Source: Actinomycetes bacterium
GTDB taxonomy: Bacteria > Actinomycetota > Acidimicrobiia > Acidimicrobiales > UBA8190
NCBI GenBank assembly: GCA_021819525.1
Contig: JAKAQW010000013.1
Span: 1-39,622 of the forward strand
DNA length: 39,622 nt
Direction of reading: 5' to 3'
Below are positions 14,946 through 23,294 of the stretch, one piece after another (position 1 is the first letter of the stretch; every line of letters starts with the position of its first letter). The notes under the pieces were generated by a model. It was not told the origin of the DNA and did no database searches. It saw only the letters and a program-made list of their open reading frames with translations. Position numbers and translations under genes: made by a program.

Positions 14946-15491
14946 ATGCCCGTCCCCGACGACCAGCCCCCCGCCGGCCAGCGGGTCCACGGGCCCTCTG
15001 GCGACGTGTCGACCGGAGCGGCGCCTCCCGGCTCCTCAGCGCCCAGAGCGCCACTGTCGCCGTCGCCCATGCTCATGCACTTGGACGACGCCCTGCGGAA
15101 CGTCCTGCCCGACGACGAGTACGCCAAGCTGACCGCCTACGACACCCAGGTGGCCGCGACCACCTCGAGCGGCGACTTCCATCGCTGCGCGCGCTGCGCA
15201 CAGTGGGCGGTCGAGCTGGCAGAACGCCCGGGCCGGCGAGCGGTCGTCCACCTGGCCGAGTCGGTACGCGCTGCGGCCCGCCAGGTGCACGACACCGCGC
15301 ATGCGCTGCGGTTCGCCATGATCGTGCCCGGTGCCGGCGCGGTGACCGACGTGGAGCTCAGCTGGGTGGACGAGGCGGTGTCGGCGGCCCGGGCCGTAGC
15401 CGAACGCGATGGCTGGGAGGCCGTCGGCTGGGAAGCGCTCTTCGCCGAGCTGCTGGCGATGGAGCCGGGGACCCCCGGTCCGGATGCCTGA
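14946..15491 (+). CDS. Uncharacterised protein with HxxCxxC motif, coupled to an SDR gene
   Basis: I do not recognise this 181-residue protein. The first 40 residues are Pro/Ser/Gly-rich and probably disordered; the body (from about MLMHLDDALRNVLPDDEY) looks helical, rich in Ala, Glu and Arg. One motif stands out: FHRCARCAQW near residue 80, a His/Cys cluster that might bind metal. The stop codon overlaps the ATG of the next gene by one base (TGATG), so the two should be co-translated. The preceding interval 14706-14945 holds no gene, only the -10 box. The alternative start at MLMHL (about residue 42) is possible, but the -10 spacing favours 14946. Confidence 0.65.
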   Translation: MPVPDDQPPAGQRVHGPSGDVSTGAAPPGSSAPRAPLSPSPMLMHLDDALRNVLPDDEYAKLTAYDTQVAATTSSGDFHRCARCAQWAVELAERPGRRAVVHLAESVRAAARQVHDTAHALRFAMIVPGAGAVTDVELSWVDEAVSAARAVAERDGWEAVGWEALFAELLAMEPGTPGPDA

Positions 15492-16408
15492 TGGACGGCC
15501 GGGTCGTCGTCGTCACCGGGGCCAGCTCCGGCATCGGGGAGCACACCGCGCTGGGCCTGGCTCGCCAGGGAGCCATCACCGTCCTGGCCTGCCGGAACCG
15601 CTCCAAGGCCGAGGTCGTCGCCGACCGGATCCGTCACGAGGCCGAAAGCGGCACCGTGGAGCTCGTGGACCTGGATCTGGCCGACCTGGCCTCGGTGCAC
15701 CGCTGCGCCGGCACCATCCTCGACCGGTACGACCGCCTCGACGTGATCGTCAACAATGCCGGTGGCATCTGGTCGCCTCGCGGTGAGAGCGCCCAGGGAT
15801 TGGAGATGACCTTCGCGGTCAACCACATGGGCCACATGGCGCTCACCTTGCTGCTGACCGACTTGCTGCGGACCAGTAGCCCGAGCCGGGTGGTGACGGT
15901 GTCTTCTGTCGCCCACTGGATGGCACTCGGCGGCCTGCGCTTCGACGACTTGCAGTCCGAACGCCACTACAGCGGTCTCGCAGCCTACGCCCGCTCCAAG
16001 CTGGCCAATCTGCTGTTCACCGCCGAGCTCAGCAGTCGCCTGGCCGCGAGCGGGGTGACGGCGAACGCCGTGCACCCTGGCCCGGTGCGCAGCGGGTTCG
16101 GCATGGACGGGGACCTCGGCGGGCTGGTCGGGTGGGGCAACCGGCTGGTCCGGCCGCTCGAGATCACCCCGCAGGCCGGTGCAGCCACCTCGATCTACGT
16201 GGCGTCCGCGCCGGAGCTGAGCGCGGTCACCGGCGGCTACTTCGCCCGATGCCGCCCGGCCCGGACAGCGCCGTGGGCGAGGTCGGCAGCTGACGCCGCC
16301 CGGCTGTGGGACGCCAGCTTGCACCTGCTCGACCAGGTGGGATACCCGGTGCCCGACATTGCTGCCAGCGCCAGCGGCTCCGACGCACGTCCTGCGGGTT
16401 CCGCCTGA
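15491..16408 (+). CDS. SDR-family oxidoreductase, retinol dehydrogenase-like
   Basis: The 305-residue protein is a classical short-chain dehydrogenase. It has TGASSGIG (about residues 9-16), ACRNRSKAE (NADP-binding specificity region), DLDLADLASVHR, NNAGGIW, the catalytic region VSSVAHW...YARSKLAN and the HPGPVRSGFG loop. VNHMGHMALTLLLTDLL is characteristic of the retinol dehydrogenase/WWOX-like subgroup. The tail after about residue 275 is Ala/Ser-rich. Its ATG overlaps the stop of the upstream unknown gene (TGATG). The substrate is unknown; these bacterial enzymes typically reduce hydrophobic aldehydes or ketones. Confidence 0.85.
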   Translation: MDGRVVVVTGASSGIGEHTALGLARQGAITVLACRNRSKAEVVADRIRHEAESGTVELVDLDLADLASVHRCAGTILDRYDRLDVIVNNAGGIWSPRGESAQGLEMTFAVNHMGHMALTLLLTDLLRTSSPSRVVTVSSVAHWMALGGLRFDDLQSERHYSGLAAYARSKLANLLFTAELSSRLAASGVTANAVHPGPVRSGFGMDGDLGGLVGWGNRLVRPLEITPQAGAATSIYVASAPELSAVTGGYFARCRPARTAPWARSAADAARLWDASLHLLDQVGYPVPDIAASASGSDARPAGSA

Positions 16409-16525
16409 CACACCGTCGCTCGGTCAGCTCGCCTCGCCCAGGCAGATCCACGCAGCAGCACAGCCCCAGCGTAGGCAATCGACGCCTCGGTGACGGACCA
16501 GGCGTCGTCACGACGGCCGACGCCG

Positions 16526-16561
16526 TACGCTCAGCTCATGGCCGACCAGCTGATCCATTGA
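16526..16561 (+). promoter_or_regulatory. Leaderless -10 box and seven-codon leader cistron before the GNAT gene
   Basis: TACGCT (16526-16531) is followed after 6 nt by ATG (16538), which opens a seven-codon frame MADQLIH ending TGA at 16559-16561. That stop overlaps the TTG start (16558) of the acetyltransferase in a TTGA junction. The arrangement suggests a leaderless mini-cistron whose translation delivers ribosomes to the weak TTG start. A one-base deletion in a once-longer N-terminus is an alternative. Confidence 0.4.
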
Positions 16562-17043
16562 AGCCTCCCGCCGTTGCGATCCCAGACGCCGTCGAGTTGC
16601 GGGTCGCTGATCCGTCGCTGCCACCGGGCGCCGTGTTCCTCGCCGCCATGACCGCTGAGCTGGCCGCGCTCTACGGGGATCCGGACCGCCTCGCCCACCC
16701 CCACCTCGATCCGGCCGAGCTCACTTCCCCCACGGGCTGCTATCTGGTGGCGTGGGTGGGAGACGAACCGGTAGCCGGCGGCGGGCTGCGGAGGCTGACG
16801 GACACCACCGCCGAGATCAAGCGGATGTACGTAGATCCGACCTGGAGAGGACGACGCGTGGCTGCCGTGCTGCTCGAAGGGCTCGAAGATGCGGCGCGGA
16901 GCCTCGGCTACCGCTCGGTCCGGCTCGACACCGGTCCTCGCCAGCCGCACGCCCGCCGGCTGTACGAACGAGCCGGGTACCGAGCCATCCCGCCGTACAA
17001 CGACAACCGGTACGCCGTGTTCTGGGGGCAAAAAACGCTGTGA
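16558..17043 (+). CDS. GNAT-family N-acetyltransferase
   Basis: The roughly 161-residue protein has the GNAT core: VAWVGDEPVAGGGLRRL (strands beta 2-3), then TAEIKRMYVDPTWRGRRVAAVLLEGLEDAA, which contains motif A with the acetyl-CoA-binding R-G-R-RVA loop, then YRSVRLDTGPRQPHARRLYERAGYRAIPPYND. It transfers an acetyl group from acetyl-CoA to an amine; the acceptor is unknown. No ATG lies close to the expected domain start, so I propose the TTG at 16558, coupled to the preceding mini-cistron. The gene is followed by a hairpin at 17052-17092. Confidence 0.78.
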   Translation: MKPPAVAIPDAVELRVADPSLPPGAVFLAAMTAELAALYGDPDRLAHPHLDPAELTSPTGCYLVAWVGDEPVAGGGLRRLTDTTAEIKRMYVDPTWRGRRVAAVLLEGLEDAARSLGYRSVRLDTGPRQPHARRLYERAGYRAIPPYNDNRYAVFWGQKTL

Positions 17044-17051
17044 CCAGAAAC

Positions 17052-17092
17052 CGCTGGGACCACTGTCGACGACCCTTGGAGGGGTGCCAGCG
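17052..17092 (+). terminator. Hairpin after the GNAT gene
   Basis: CGCTGGGACC (17052-17061) can pair with GGTGCCAGCG (17083-17092) over 9 of 10 bases, with a 21-nt loop, 9 nt after the GNAT stop. There is no T tract, so termination is only a suggestion. The distal arm runs into AGCGAAATAGCG (17089-17100), which recurs inverted at 31941-31952. Confidence 0.4.
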
Positions 17093-17204
17093 AAATAGCG
17101 AATGTCCTGGTCACGGGGCCTGCGGGGCCGCTGGTGTGCCCGAGCTTTCACACCGTCAGTCCGCTCGCTGCCACACTGCGCCGTTCCGCGGCTGGAGTGC
17201 ACGC

Positions 17205-17976
17205 TCACTGGGCAGGAGTGATCTTGGATGTAGGAGGCCTACCGACCAGCTCCCGGAAGGGCTCGGCGTCGGTCGACTCGGCGACGAGGCGATCTAGGCA
17301 GGCCTGGTTGTAGAGGTTGAGCTTCGCCGCCGGCACCCGTTCGCAGTACAACGGGTCGGCAGCGGCCTGATCGGGGGCATCTGCGCCTGGGCGGATCTTC
17401 AGGGCGCGAGTAGCAGGTGCCAGGTCGGACGCGTTGAACCTCCAGGGGATGCTGGTGTCGACTTCGGCCACACCAGGTGCGTCCCCTAGCCAGCCGTCGA
17501 GGGGGACCCGCGCGAACCAGGCGCCATCTACGCTCCGCTGAGGCGGCTCCGGACGGTGTCATCCGGCGAGTCGCCGGCCTCGACGCTCGTGTCTCGAACG
17601 TGGTCCTCAGCTCGTCCGGGACCCAGTAACGCGGGCCGTTCGCGGCGTAGTCCAGCATCTGGCCGACCACCTCGCGCCGCAGGCGGGTATCACTTGACCG
17701 CTTGACCTCGACAAGCGTCGGGACAGCGTCTTGATCGAGGAAGAGGTGGTCAAGCGACCACCGCCCGCCGCCACCGTCGTGGTCTGCGACGGGTGCCTCT
17801 CGGCGCACGAGCAGAAACCTTCTCGGGTCGGCCCGGTTCATCTGGGCTCCGGCGAGCAGCTGCGAGTGCTCGGCCAGCAACTCCTGGAGGTCCTTCTCCG
17901 CCTCGTACGGCATCGCGACGAGCTGTGTGAGCGCCGCAGCCTGTCGAGGCCGATAGAAGATGACGTCGTCGTCCAT
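17205..17976 (-). pseudogene. Frameshifted restriction-endonuclease-like (PD-(D/E)XK) gene
   Basis: The intact N-terminal part from the ATG at 17976 reads LQELLAEHSQLLAG, RRFLLVRREAPV and WSLDHLFLDQDAVPTLVEVKRSSDTRLRREVVGQMLDYAAN. D-x(n)-VEVKRS is a PD-(D/E)XK nuclease-like core, as in an uncharacterised family of roughly 300-residue proteins. After FETRAS (about 17580) the family continuation appears first in a second frame (AGDSPDDTVRSRLSGA) and then in a third (SVDGAWFARV), which runs to a stop at 17205. At least two indels therefore break the gene. The third-frame tail from about 17470 does not resemble the usual C-terminus. If a product is made, it would be the first half only. Confidence 0.6.
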
Positions 17977-18147
17977 GATGTGCTACTTGTCCTCGGTGAA
18001 GGTGGAGCATTCGTCCGGCCACGGCATCCTGGGACCCACGATTTGGGGCCGCCAGAGCGCCACCGTCGATGATCTGGGCAACGGCATGCGCCAGATCCTT
18101 GCATGTGGCGACCGCGCCAGGCTGCGACATGGCCGATGCCCCCACGT

Positions 18148-19985
18148 TCAGGCGACGTCCGCCTGATACTGCGCCGCCAGCTGGGCGTACTGCTCCTCGG
18201 TGAGCATGACGAACCCGTGGTCGGGGGGCGGAGCTGCGACCAGGGGGTGGGCGGGGTCGAGCTTGCCGGTGCGCTGCTGCCAGTTCCGGAGCATGCGCAG
18301 GTCGTAGGAGGCGGCGGCGAGCCCGACGACGACGTTCACCCACGCGATGCCCGTGACGCGGAACTGGCCCCGTCGCATGTTCTCGGTGCTGGTGTTCTTG
18401 CGGTTGCCGTAGCTGCCCTCGACGTATGTGCGCCGGTTCCACTTCCGGGTCCAGCGTTCGCTGCCCCAGTAGTGCTCCTGCTGGAGCTTGCGGACTTCGG
18501 GCGGCGGGACCAGGGTGACGGTCTGCTGCGTGCAGCACGCGGGCAGCGGCTCGCCGTCGCGATCGGGGTCGGGCGGCCGTTCGACGATGGGAAGGCCCAG
18601 CTCGATGGCAGCTTCGACCGTGCCGGCGCGCAGCGGGCAACCGACGGTGCCTGCCAGGGCGGAACACTGGGCTCGGTGGCTACCGTCGATCGCCGGGCTC
18701 GACCGGCGCGACAGCGCGTACCGCTCCCGACGCTGGATCCGGACTGCAAAGGAAGCGAACGTGCTGCGGGGCTCGCTGGGCCCGGGCCGCAGGATCGTGC
18801 CGAGGTCGTCCGCTGCGGCCGGGCAGTGGGCGTGGCCGGCTGCCCAACGGACGCGGTCCGAGCCTTCGATGAAGCCGTGCTCGTCGACGCGGAGGTCGTG
18901 AACCTGGGCGATGCCGCGTCGGGCGAGCTGGTCCTTCCAGCGCTCGACGGCCTTGTAGTGGTAGTGGCGGTCGACGATGAGCTGTTCGACCCGCTGGCGC
19001 CCGTCTCCGAGGTAGCGGTCGTTGAGACGGTCGATGAGGTTCAAGCTGGGCGCCACGACGTCGGCGTTGGCTGCGGTGACCTCGAAGCGGCGGATGAGAC
19101 GCGGCTCGTCGTCGGCTTCCTGTCCGTCGGCGGGAACTTGCAGCAGGGTGTGTTCGTGGAAGCCGTAGAAGGTCTCCTCCTTGCCGTTCTTGGCAGTCTT
19201 CACGCCCCACGAGGCGTCAGGGTCGTGGCTGGTGGGATCGCCGACCACGATCTCGTCGTCGCCGGGCCCATCGCCCCGCGGGGCCTGGGCGTCACCCCGG
19301 ACTTCTTGCTCCGCGGCGTTCGCTTCGGCTGCGTCGTGGCGCCTGGCGGCTGGGGCGGCGTCCAGGGTGTCGCCCGGGGTGTCGACGGTGGAGGTGTCGC
19401 CGGCCGGGGATGCGTCCGGGGTGTCGCCGGCGGGTTCGGCTTTGGTGCTCGGCGTGGTGCTGGGACTCTCGGCGCGCTTCTTCTTTCCCTTGCCCCACGA
19501 CCAGATGCCGGTGGCGTCCATGGCGAAGAGCTGCTGGTCCAGCCGAGGTCGAACGCGTCCATGAGAGCGTCGTTGTACGCGAGGGCGACACGGTGTCGGC
19601 GTTCGCGCTCGGCGGGGTCGAGGTCGGGGTGCTTGCCTTCGCCGTAGCCGAGCTTGTTGGTGACCTTGGCGCTCAGTTCGTAGAGGTCGTGGATGGGCAG
19701 GATCCAGATGCCTGCGCCGTGCGTGTCGGTCTGCCAGCGGCGCACACCCAGGGTGAACTGCACGCCGACGGGCAGCTCGGTGGTGAGCAGCTCGTGGACG
19801 TCGGTCAGCATCGCCCGGCCGTGCTCGTGGATGCACAGGAGCATTCCGATGAGCAGCAGGCGGAGCTTGTTGGGGTCGTCCTTGCGGCCGCGGCGGTCGG
19901 TGCGTATGCCGTCGCTGAGAATCGCCACCGCCCCGCTGGTGTCGATGATGTAGGTGGCGGCGTCGATGTCGGTGCGGCGGATCAC
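18148..19985 (-). pseudogene. DDE transposase-like gene with one frameshift
   Basis: Two frames together encode a roughly 610-residue transposase-like protein. The N-terminal frame starts at the GTG at 19985 (RRTDIDAATYIIDTSG..., DGIRTDRRGRKDDPNKLRL) and runs to about 19540. The second frame continues DQQLFAMDATGIWSWGKGKKK to a stop at 18148. Plausible catalytic acids are the Asp of FAMDATGIW, the Asp of QLIVDRHYHYK and the Glu of YVEGSYGNRKN, the usual DDE spacing pattern. A Pro/Thr/Asp-rich insert lies between the first two. The shift lies between 19520 and 19560; no slippery heptamer is evident, so a programmed frameshift is unlikely. The start overlaps the stop of the recombinase-like gene by 4 nt (GTGA). 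Interval 17977-18147 has no supported gene. Confidence 0.65.
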
Positions 19986-21041
19986 TTGACGTTCCCGTCG
20001 CGCAGGGCGGTGGTGTCACCGGCCGGGAGATACGGCAGCAGGTCGCAGAGGCTGCGGGCCGTGGTGAGCCCCGCCGCGTCGAGGATGACGTTGAGGGGGA
20101 CCGGGCGGGTCATGAGCCACGCCAGCCAGGTGGTCCGCAGCCGCGACGCCTCGATGTGCGGCGCACCGTGCAGCTCGGCTCGCTCCACGATGCTGGCCAC
20201 GATGTTCTTGCGGCCCACGGCGGTGCCGATCAGCAGCTGGCCGGGCGTGAGTCCTTCGATCCCGGCGAACACCAGGGCTTCGTAGCTGCGGCGGACCACG
20301 ACCCGGCGGGGACGAGGCCCGGGAAAGTTCGCGAGGATCCCGGCCGGCGTCACCTCGATGTGGTGGCGGCGCATGTGGCGCAGGTCGACCGAGTCGCCGC
20401 CGGCACCGCCACAAAGACCGACGGCGATGCACAGCTGCCGGCGGGTGGCGGGTGGCGGGGTGGCGCTGGCGGAGGGCGTAGCGGGTGACGGCGGCCTCCT
20501 CCTCGGCCGGGTACGGCGGCTTGACCGCCTGGTGGCCGAGGCTCACCGCCCGGCTGGGCGCGTCCAGGCCGGGGTTGACCTTGCGGGCCAGCGCTCGGAG
20601 CCGGGAGCTGTAGTCGTTCTTCGTCTTGGCGTCGAGGCCGGCGGTGCCGTGGCGGTAGTAGTCGTCGATGGCGTGGTAGGTGAGTGCGGTGGCCGGGTCG
20701 ATGCTGACGCCGCTGGTCAGCCGGTAGGCGAGGTAGTGGGCCACCACGCCGCGCAGCCGCTTGAAGCTGGTCTCCCCGCGGAGGCGGGAGCGCAACAGGA
20801 TCTCGCGGTGCGAGGCGCGGATGGCCTGCCAGGTCTCGCTCTCGATCTCCAGCGGCCGAAGTCGCCGGTCCGGGCCAGGTAGCCGACCGGAACGAGGCGG
20901 CGGCGGCTGTCGACGTGGGTCGGTCCCAGGCGGGTCACACCGACGACGGTGCCGACCGGTCGGTTCGGTGCACTCCCCCGCCGGCTGACCCCGGGCCACG
21001 GCGCCCGGCTGGGCAGGCCGTGACCCGGAGCCGGCAGGCAA
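19982..21041 (-). pseudogene. Degenerate tyrosine recombinase-like gene with two frameshifts
   Basis: Three frames join into one protein: THVDSRRRLVPVGYLARTGDF (about 20950-20875), then LEIESETWQAIRASHREI through YHAIDDYYRHGTAGLDAKTK to about 20450, then QLCIAVGLCGG...DLRHMRRHHIEVTPAGI to the stop at 19982. The second shift falls in GGGTGGC heptamer repeats (20441-20465), consistent with slippage. The last part has the shape of a phage-integrase catalytic domain (RLRTTWLAWLMTRPVPLNVILDAAGL). The active-site His residues and the first Arg (GLCGGAGGD instead of GLR) are missing, and the Tyr is uncertain. It is therefore a broken gene of an already degenerate recombinase. It overlaps the transposase start (GTGA), so the two formed one operon. 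Confidence 0.5.
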
Positions 21042-21042
21042 G

Positions 21043-21591
21043 TCAGCTCGCGGTGAGCAGATCCGGGCTCACATCCAAGTAGCCGAGCCCGGCGGGGACT
21101 GGGTCGACGACCAGACGCCGCTTGCTCGTCAGCGGGTCCGACCCGAAGGTCGGCTCCCAGAACGCCGTCAGCGGGTCGGGGTCGATGACCAGCCACCCGT
21201 TGACCGCCGGCGACGTCGACGGGTCGAGCCGGTCCTGCAGGCTGCCCGCCGGCTGGCCGGCGACCAACGCCAGGATCCGCAGGGCGGCGTCTCCGTCGCA
21301 GCGGATCACCAGCGTCCGCTCCGGGTAGAGGAGCGTCAGCCGCCCGACGATCCGCCAGTTCAAGCCGGGCATGTCCCGCACGGCCCGCTTCAGGTCGTCC
21401 GCCGTGTCGGCGGTCTCCTCCGTGTCGTCGCCGGCGGCGGGGTCGTTCGCCGGCGGCGCGCCCTCGTCGGCGGACCTGGCCGCCGCGTTGGTCTCGTCGG
21501 TCTCGTCGGTGTCGTCGGTGTCGTCGGTGTCGTCGGTGTCGTCTTCGATGTCGGTGTCGTCTTCGGTGGTCCTGTCGTGCTCGTCGGCCAT
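21043..21591 (-). CDS. Uncharacterised protein with acidic Asp/Thr repeat N-terminus
   Basis: The 182-residue protein begins with an extremely acidic region (residues about 9-60) built on repeated DDT/DET units, encoded by a short tandem GTCGTCGGT-type repeat at about 21497-21545. The remainder, from DLKRAVRDMPGLNWRIVGRL to YLDVSPDLLTAS, looks globular with alternating hydrophobic residues and is not one I recognise. It ends just before the recombinase-like gene in the same orientation, so it probably belongs to the same element. The acidic N-terminus could mimic DNA or be a disordered tether; neither idea has support beyond composition. Confidence 0.6.
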   Translation of the reverse strand: MADEHDRTTEDDTDIEDDTDDTDDTDDTDETDETNAAARSADEGAPPANDPAAGDDTEETADTADDLKRAVRDMPGLNWRIVGRLTLLYPERTLVIRCDGDAALRILALVAGQPAGSLQDRLDPSTSPAVNGWLVIDPDPLTAFWEPTFGSDPLTSKRRLVVDPVPAGLGYLDVSPDLLTAS

Positions 21592-21767
21592 AAGGGCGCT
21601 CTTTTCGGTCAGCTCGCCGGGTGGCGGGCTGGGCGTTATGGGACAACGGCACCCATGTCGATGTCGAGGGTGTGACCTTCAGCGGTAAGTGGCGGGCTTC
21701 TGACAGCGCTATGTGGCGCGACCACGTCCCAGTTGACGATCCGTCAGCGGACGCGATTCCCGGTGGA

Positions 21768-22040
21768 TCAGCTCCGGTAGGCATCCGACCGGTGTCGGAT
21801 GGCCGTGACCTCCACGATCCGGTGGCTGTCGTCGACGAGGTAGAGGATGCGATAGGTGCCGCGGCGGGCGGTCCAGGCTGGGGCCATCGGTGGGTCAAGG
21901 GGCTTGCCCACTCGGTGGGGGTCATCGAGCAGCGGTCCGGTGATGAGCTCGTAGGCCGCGATGGCGACCTTCTCCGGGAGCAGCTCGCTCAGGGCTCGGG
22001 CTGCCGGCCGAGCTATGCGCAGCCGGTAGCGTTCGCTCAC
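21768..22040 (-). CDS. RelE/ParE-superfamily toxin
   Basis: The 90-residue protein has the compact RelE pattern: YRLRIARPAARALSELLPEKV, then LLDDPHRVGKPL, RRGTYRILYLVDDSHRIVEVTAIRHRSDAYR. The basic and tyrosine residues in the C-terminal strands match the mRNA-interferase fold. It would cleave ribosome-bound mRNA when free of its antitoxin. Its ATG overlaps the antitoxin stop by 4 nt (ATGA), so the pair is translationally coupled. Length is normal and the gene appears intact. Interval 21592-21767 contains nothing recognisable. Confidence 0.88.
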   Translation of the reverse strand: MSERYRLRIARPAARALSELLPEKVAIAAYELITGPLLDDPHRVGKPLDPPMAPAWTARRGTYRILYLVDDSHRIVEVTAIRHRSDAYRS

Positions 22041-22321
22041 CGAGGCAGGCGTCCGGCTTCGCGCATCGCGTGGGCCAGCTGGTCGGCGTCGAGAAAGTCA
22101 CCGGCGTCGATGGCGGCTCGGCCTTGGGCGTGGGCGGTGAGCAGCTCGGGGTCCGAGAGCACGGCGATGGTGTCCTGCAGGATGTCGTAGTCGTCTGCGG
22201 AGAGCAGCACGGCGGCCCGGTGGCCGTTGCGGGTGATCTCGAAGCGCTCATGGGTACTCGTCGCCTCGTCGATCAACCGCGACAGTTGGGCTCGGGCATC
22301 GGCGACTGGAAGCGTTGCCAT
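22037..22321 (-). CDS. Phd/YefM-family antitoxin
   Basis: The 94-residue protein has the Phd/YefM N-terminal DNA-binding fold: LPVADARAQLSRLIDEATSTHERFEITRNGHRAAVLLSADDYDIL. An acidic helical tail that would wrap the toxin follows. It represses its own operon in related systems. The ATG at 22321 has no ribosome site; TAGAGT (22329-22334) ends 7 nt before it, which suggests a leaderless transcript. Two GTACGT copies at 22322-22327 and 22352-22357, 30 bp apart and bracketing the promoter, are candidate operator sites. Confidence 0.9.
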   Translation of the reverse strand: MATLPVADARAQLSRLIDEATSTHERFEITRNGHRAAVLLSADDYDILQDTIAVLSDPELLTAHAQGRAAIDAGDFLDADQLAHAMREAGRLPR

Positions 22322-22357
22322 GTACGTAACTCTAGCGCAATCAGAGGAACCGTACGT
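22322..22357 (-). promoter_or_regulatory. Toxin-antitoxin operon promoter with two GTACGT boxes
   Basis: The minus-strand -10 TAGAGT (22329-22334) is flanked by GTACGT (22322-22327) and GTACGT (22352-22357). The 30-bp spacing, close to three helical turns, would put both boxes on one face of the DNA, suited to cooperative binding of a toxin-antitoxin complex. Confidence 0.45.
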
Positions 22358-22572
22358 TTCTTGCTGAGCCGTCCGCAGGCGGATCGGCTTGCGGGCACTC
22401 GAGCGCCCGCGGATAGCCGGAGTGGCGCCTCACGGTGCCCGGACCAGGCATGTTTGATTCCTTCGGCCTGTAGCCCAGTGCACCGCTCTTCACCGGCGCT
22501 GCGCTCTTGCGATGTCTGCTTGTGCCCACGTGAGACCGAGTGCCTCGTAGGCACCGCAGCCGGGACATCTGA

Positions 22573-22606
22573 TACGATCTAAGCGACTGCTCAATCCTAT
22601 CGCTTA
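22573..22606 (+). promoter_or_regulatory. Promoter and palindromic operator of the second tetR gene
   Basis: TACGAT (22573-22578) is a good -10. Just downstream, TAAGCGA (22580-22586) and TCGCTTA (22600-22606) form a perfect 7-bp inverted repeat with a 13-nt spacer over the expected transcription start. This is consistent with TetR autorepression. Confidence 0.6.
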
Positions 22607-22619
22607 GAGGAGCTCTGAG

Positions 22620-23294
22620 ATGGCGAAGCCCGGCACGTCGAGCCGCTTGGTAACCGAGGGAGCCGGGAGATCGGCTGCGACCAAGCAGGTGCTCGTAGAG
22701 GCGGCCATCGAGACCCTGAAGGCAGAGGGTTTCGCCGGTGCGAGCGCCCGGGCGATCGCCGGCCGGGCCGGGTGCAACCAGGCATTGGTCTTCTACCACT
22801 TCGGATCGGTCGTCGGCCTGCTGCTCGCCGCGCTCGACGCTGTCAGTGCGTCGCGTCTCGAGCACTACAGCGCATCAGTTGAGGACGTCCGGTCGCCGGC
22901 GGAGCTTGTCGAGGTGGCGGCAGCGATCTTTCGTGAGGACCTCGACGCGGGTCATGTCACGGTGCTGGTCGAGATGATCGCCGGTGCGTCGTCGACACCA
23001 GGACTTGGCGCAGAGGTAGCGGCCCGCATCTCACCGTGGAAGCAGTTCGCGAAGCAGGTGATCGACTCGGTCCTCGGCGACTCGGCTCTTGGAACTGTGA
23101 TCCCATCAGGTGAGCTCGCCCACGGCGTCGTCGCGCTCTACCTCGGCTTGGATCTGCTCACCCACCTCGGCGAGGACCGAGCCCCAGCCCTGGCCCTGTT
23201 CGATCACGCCAAGCAGCTCGCGGCGCTCGTCGAAGTCCTGGGTATTGGCCGGCTGCCCGCAACAACGGCTCCAGCTCCGAAAGAGGCATCGTGA
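22620..23294 (+). CDS. TetR-family regulator
   Basis: The 224-residue protein has a TetR DNA-binding domain after a short basic leader: AATKQVLVEAAIETLKAEGF, then ARAIAGRAGCNQALVFYHFGSVVGLLLAAL (about residues 20-70). A helical ligand domain follows. The ATG has an AGAGGAGC site at 22605-22612. The perfect palindrome in its own promoter suggests autoregulation. Its stop overlaps the GTG of the next gene (GTGA), so the decayed NmrA-like gene was its operon partner and probably its regulatory target. The regulator is intact although the target is broken. Confidence 0.88.
   Translation: MAKPGTSSRLVTEGAGRSAATKQVLVEAAIETLKAEGFAGASARAIAGRAGCNQALVFYHFGSVVGLLLAALDAVSASRLEHYSASVEDVRSPAELVEVAAAIFREDLDAGHVTVLVEMIAGASSTPGLGAEVAARISPWKQFAKQVIDSVLGDSALGTVIPSGELAHGVVALYLGLDLLTHLGEDRAPALALFDHAKQLAALVEVLGIGRLPATTAPAPKEAS

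Noticed and set aside
17977-18147. Small minus-strand peptide (SQPGAVATCKDLAHAVAQIIDGG...)
   Set aside because: No ribosome site and no clear stop; it merges with a shadow frame of the transposase region.
19520-19560. Programmed ribosomal frameshift in the DDE transposase
   Set aside because: No slippery A/G-rich or X-XXY-YYZ heptamer or downstream structure is evident; neighbouring genes are also frameshifted.
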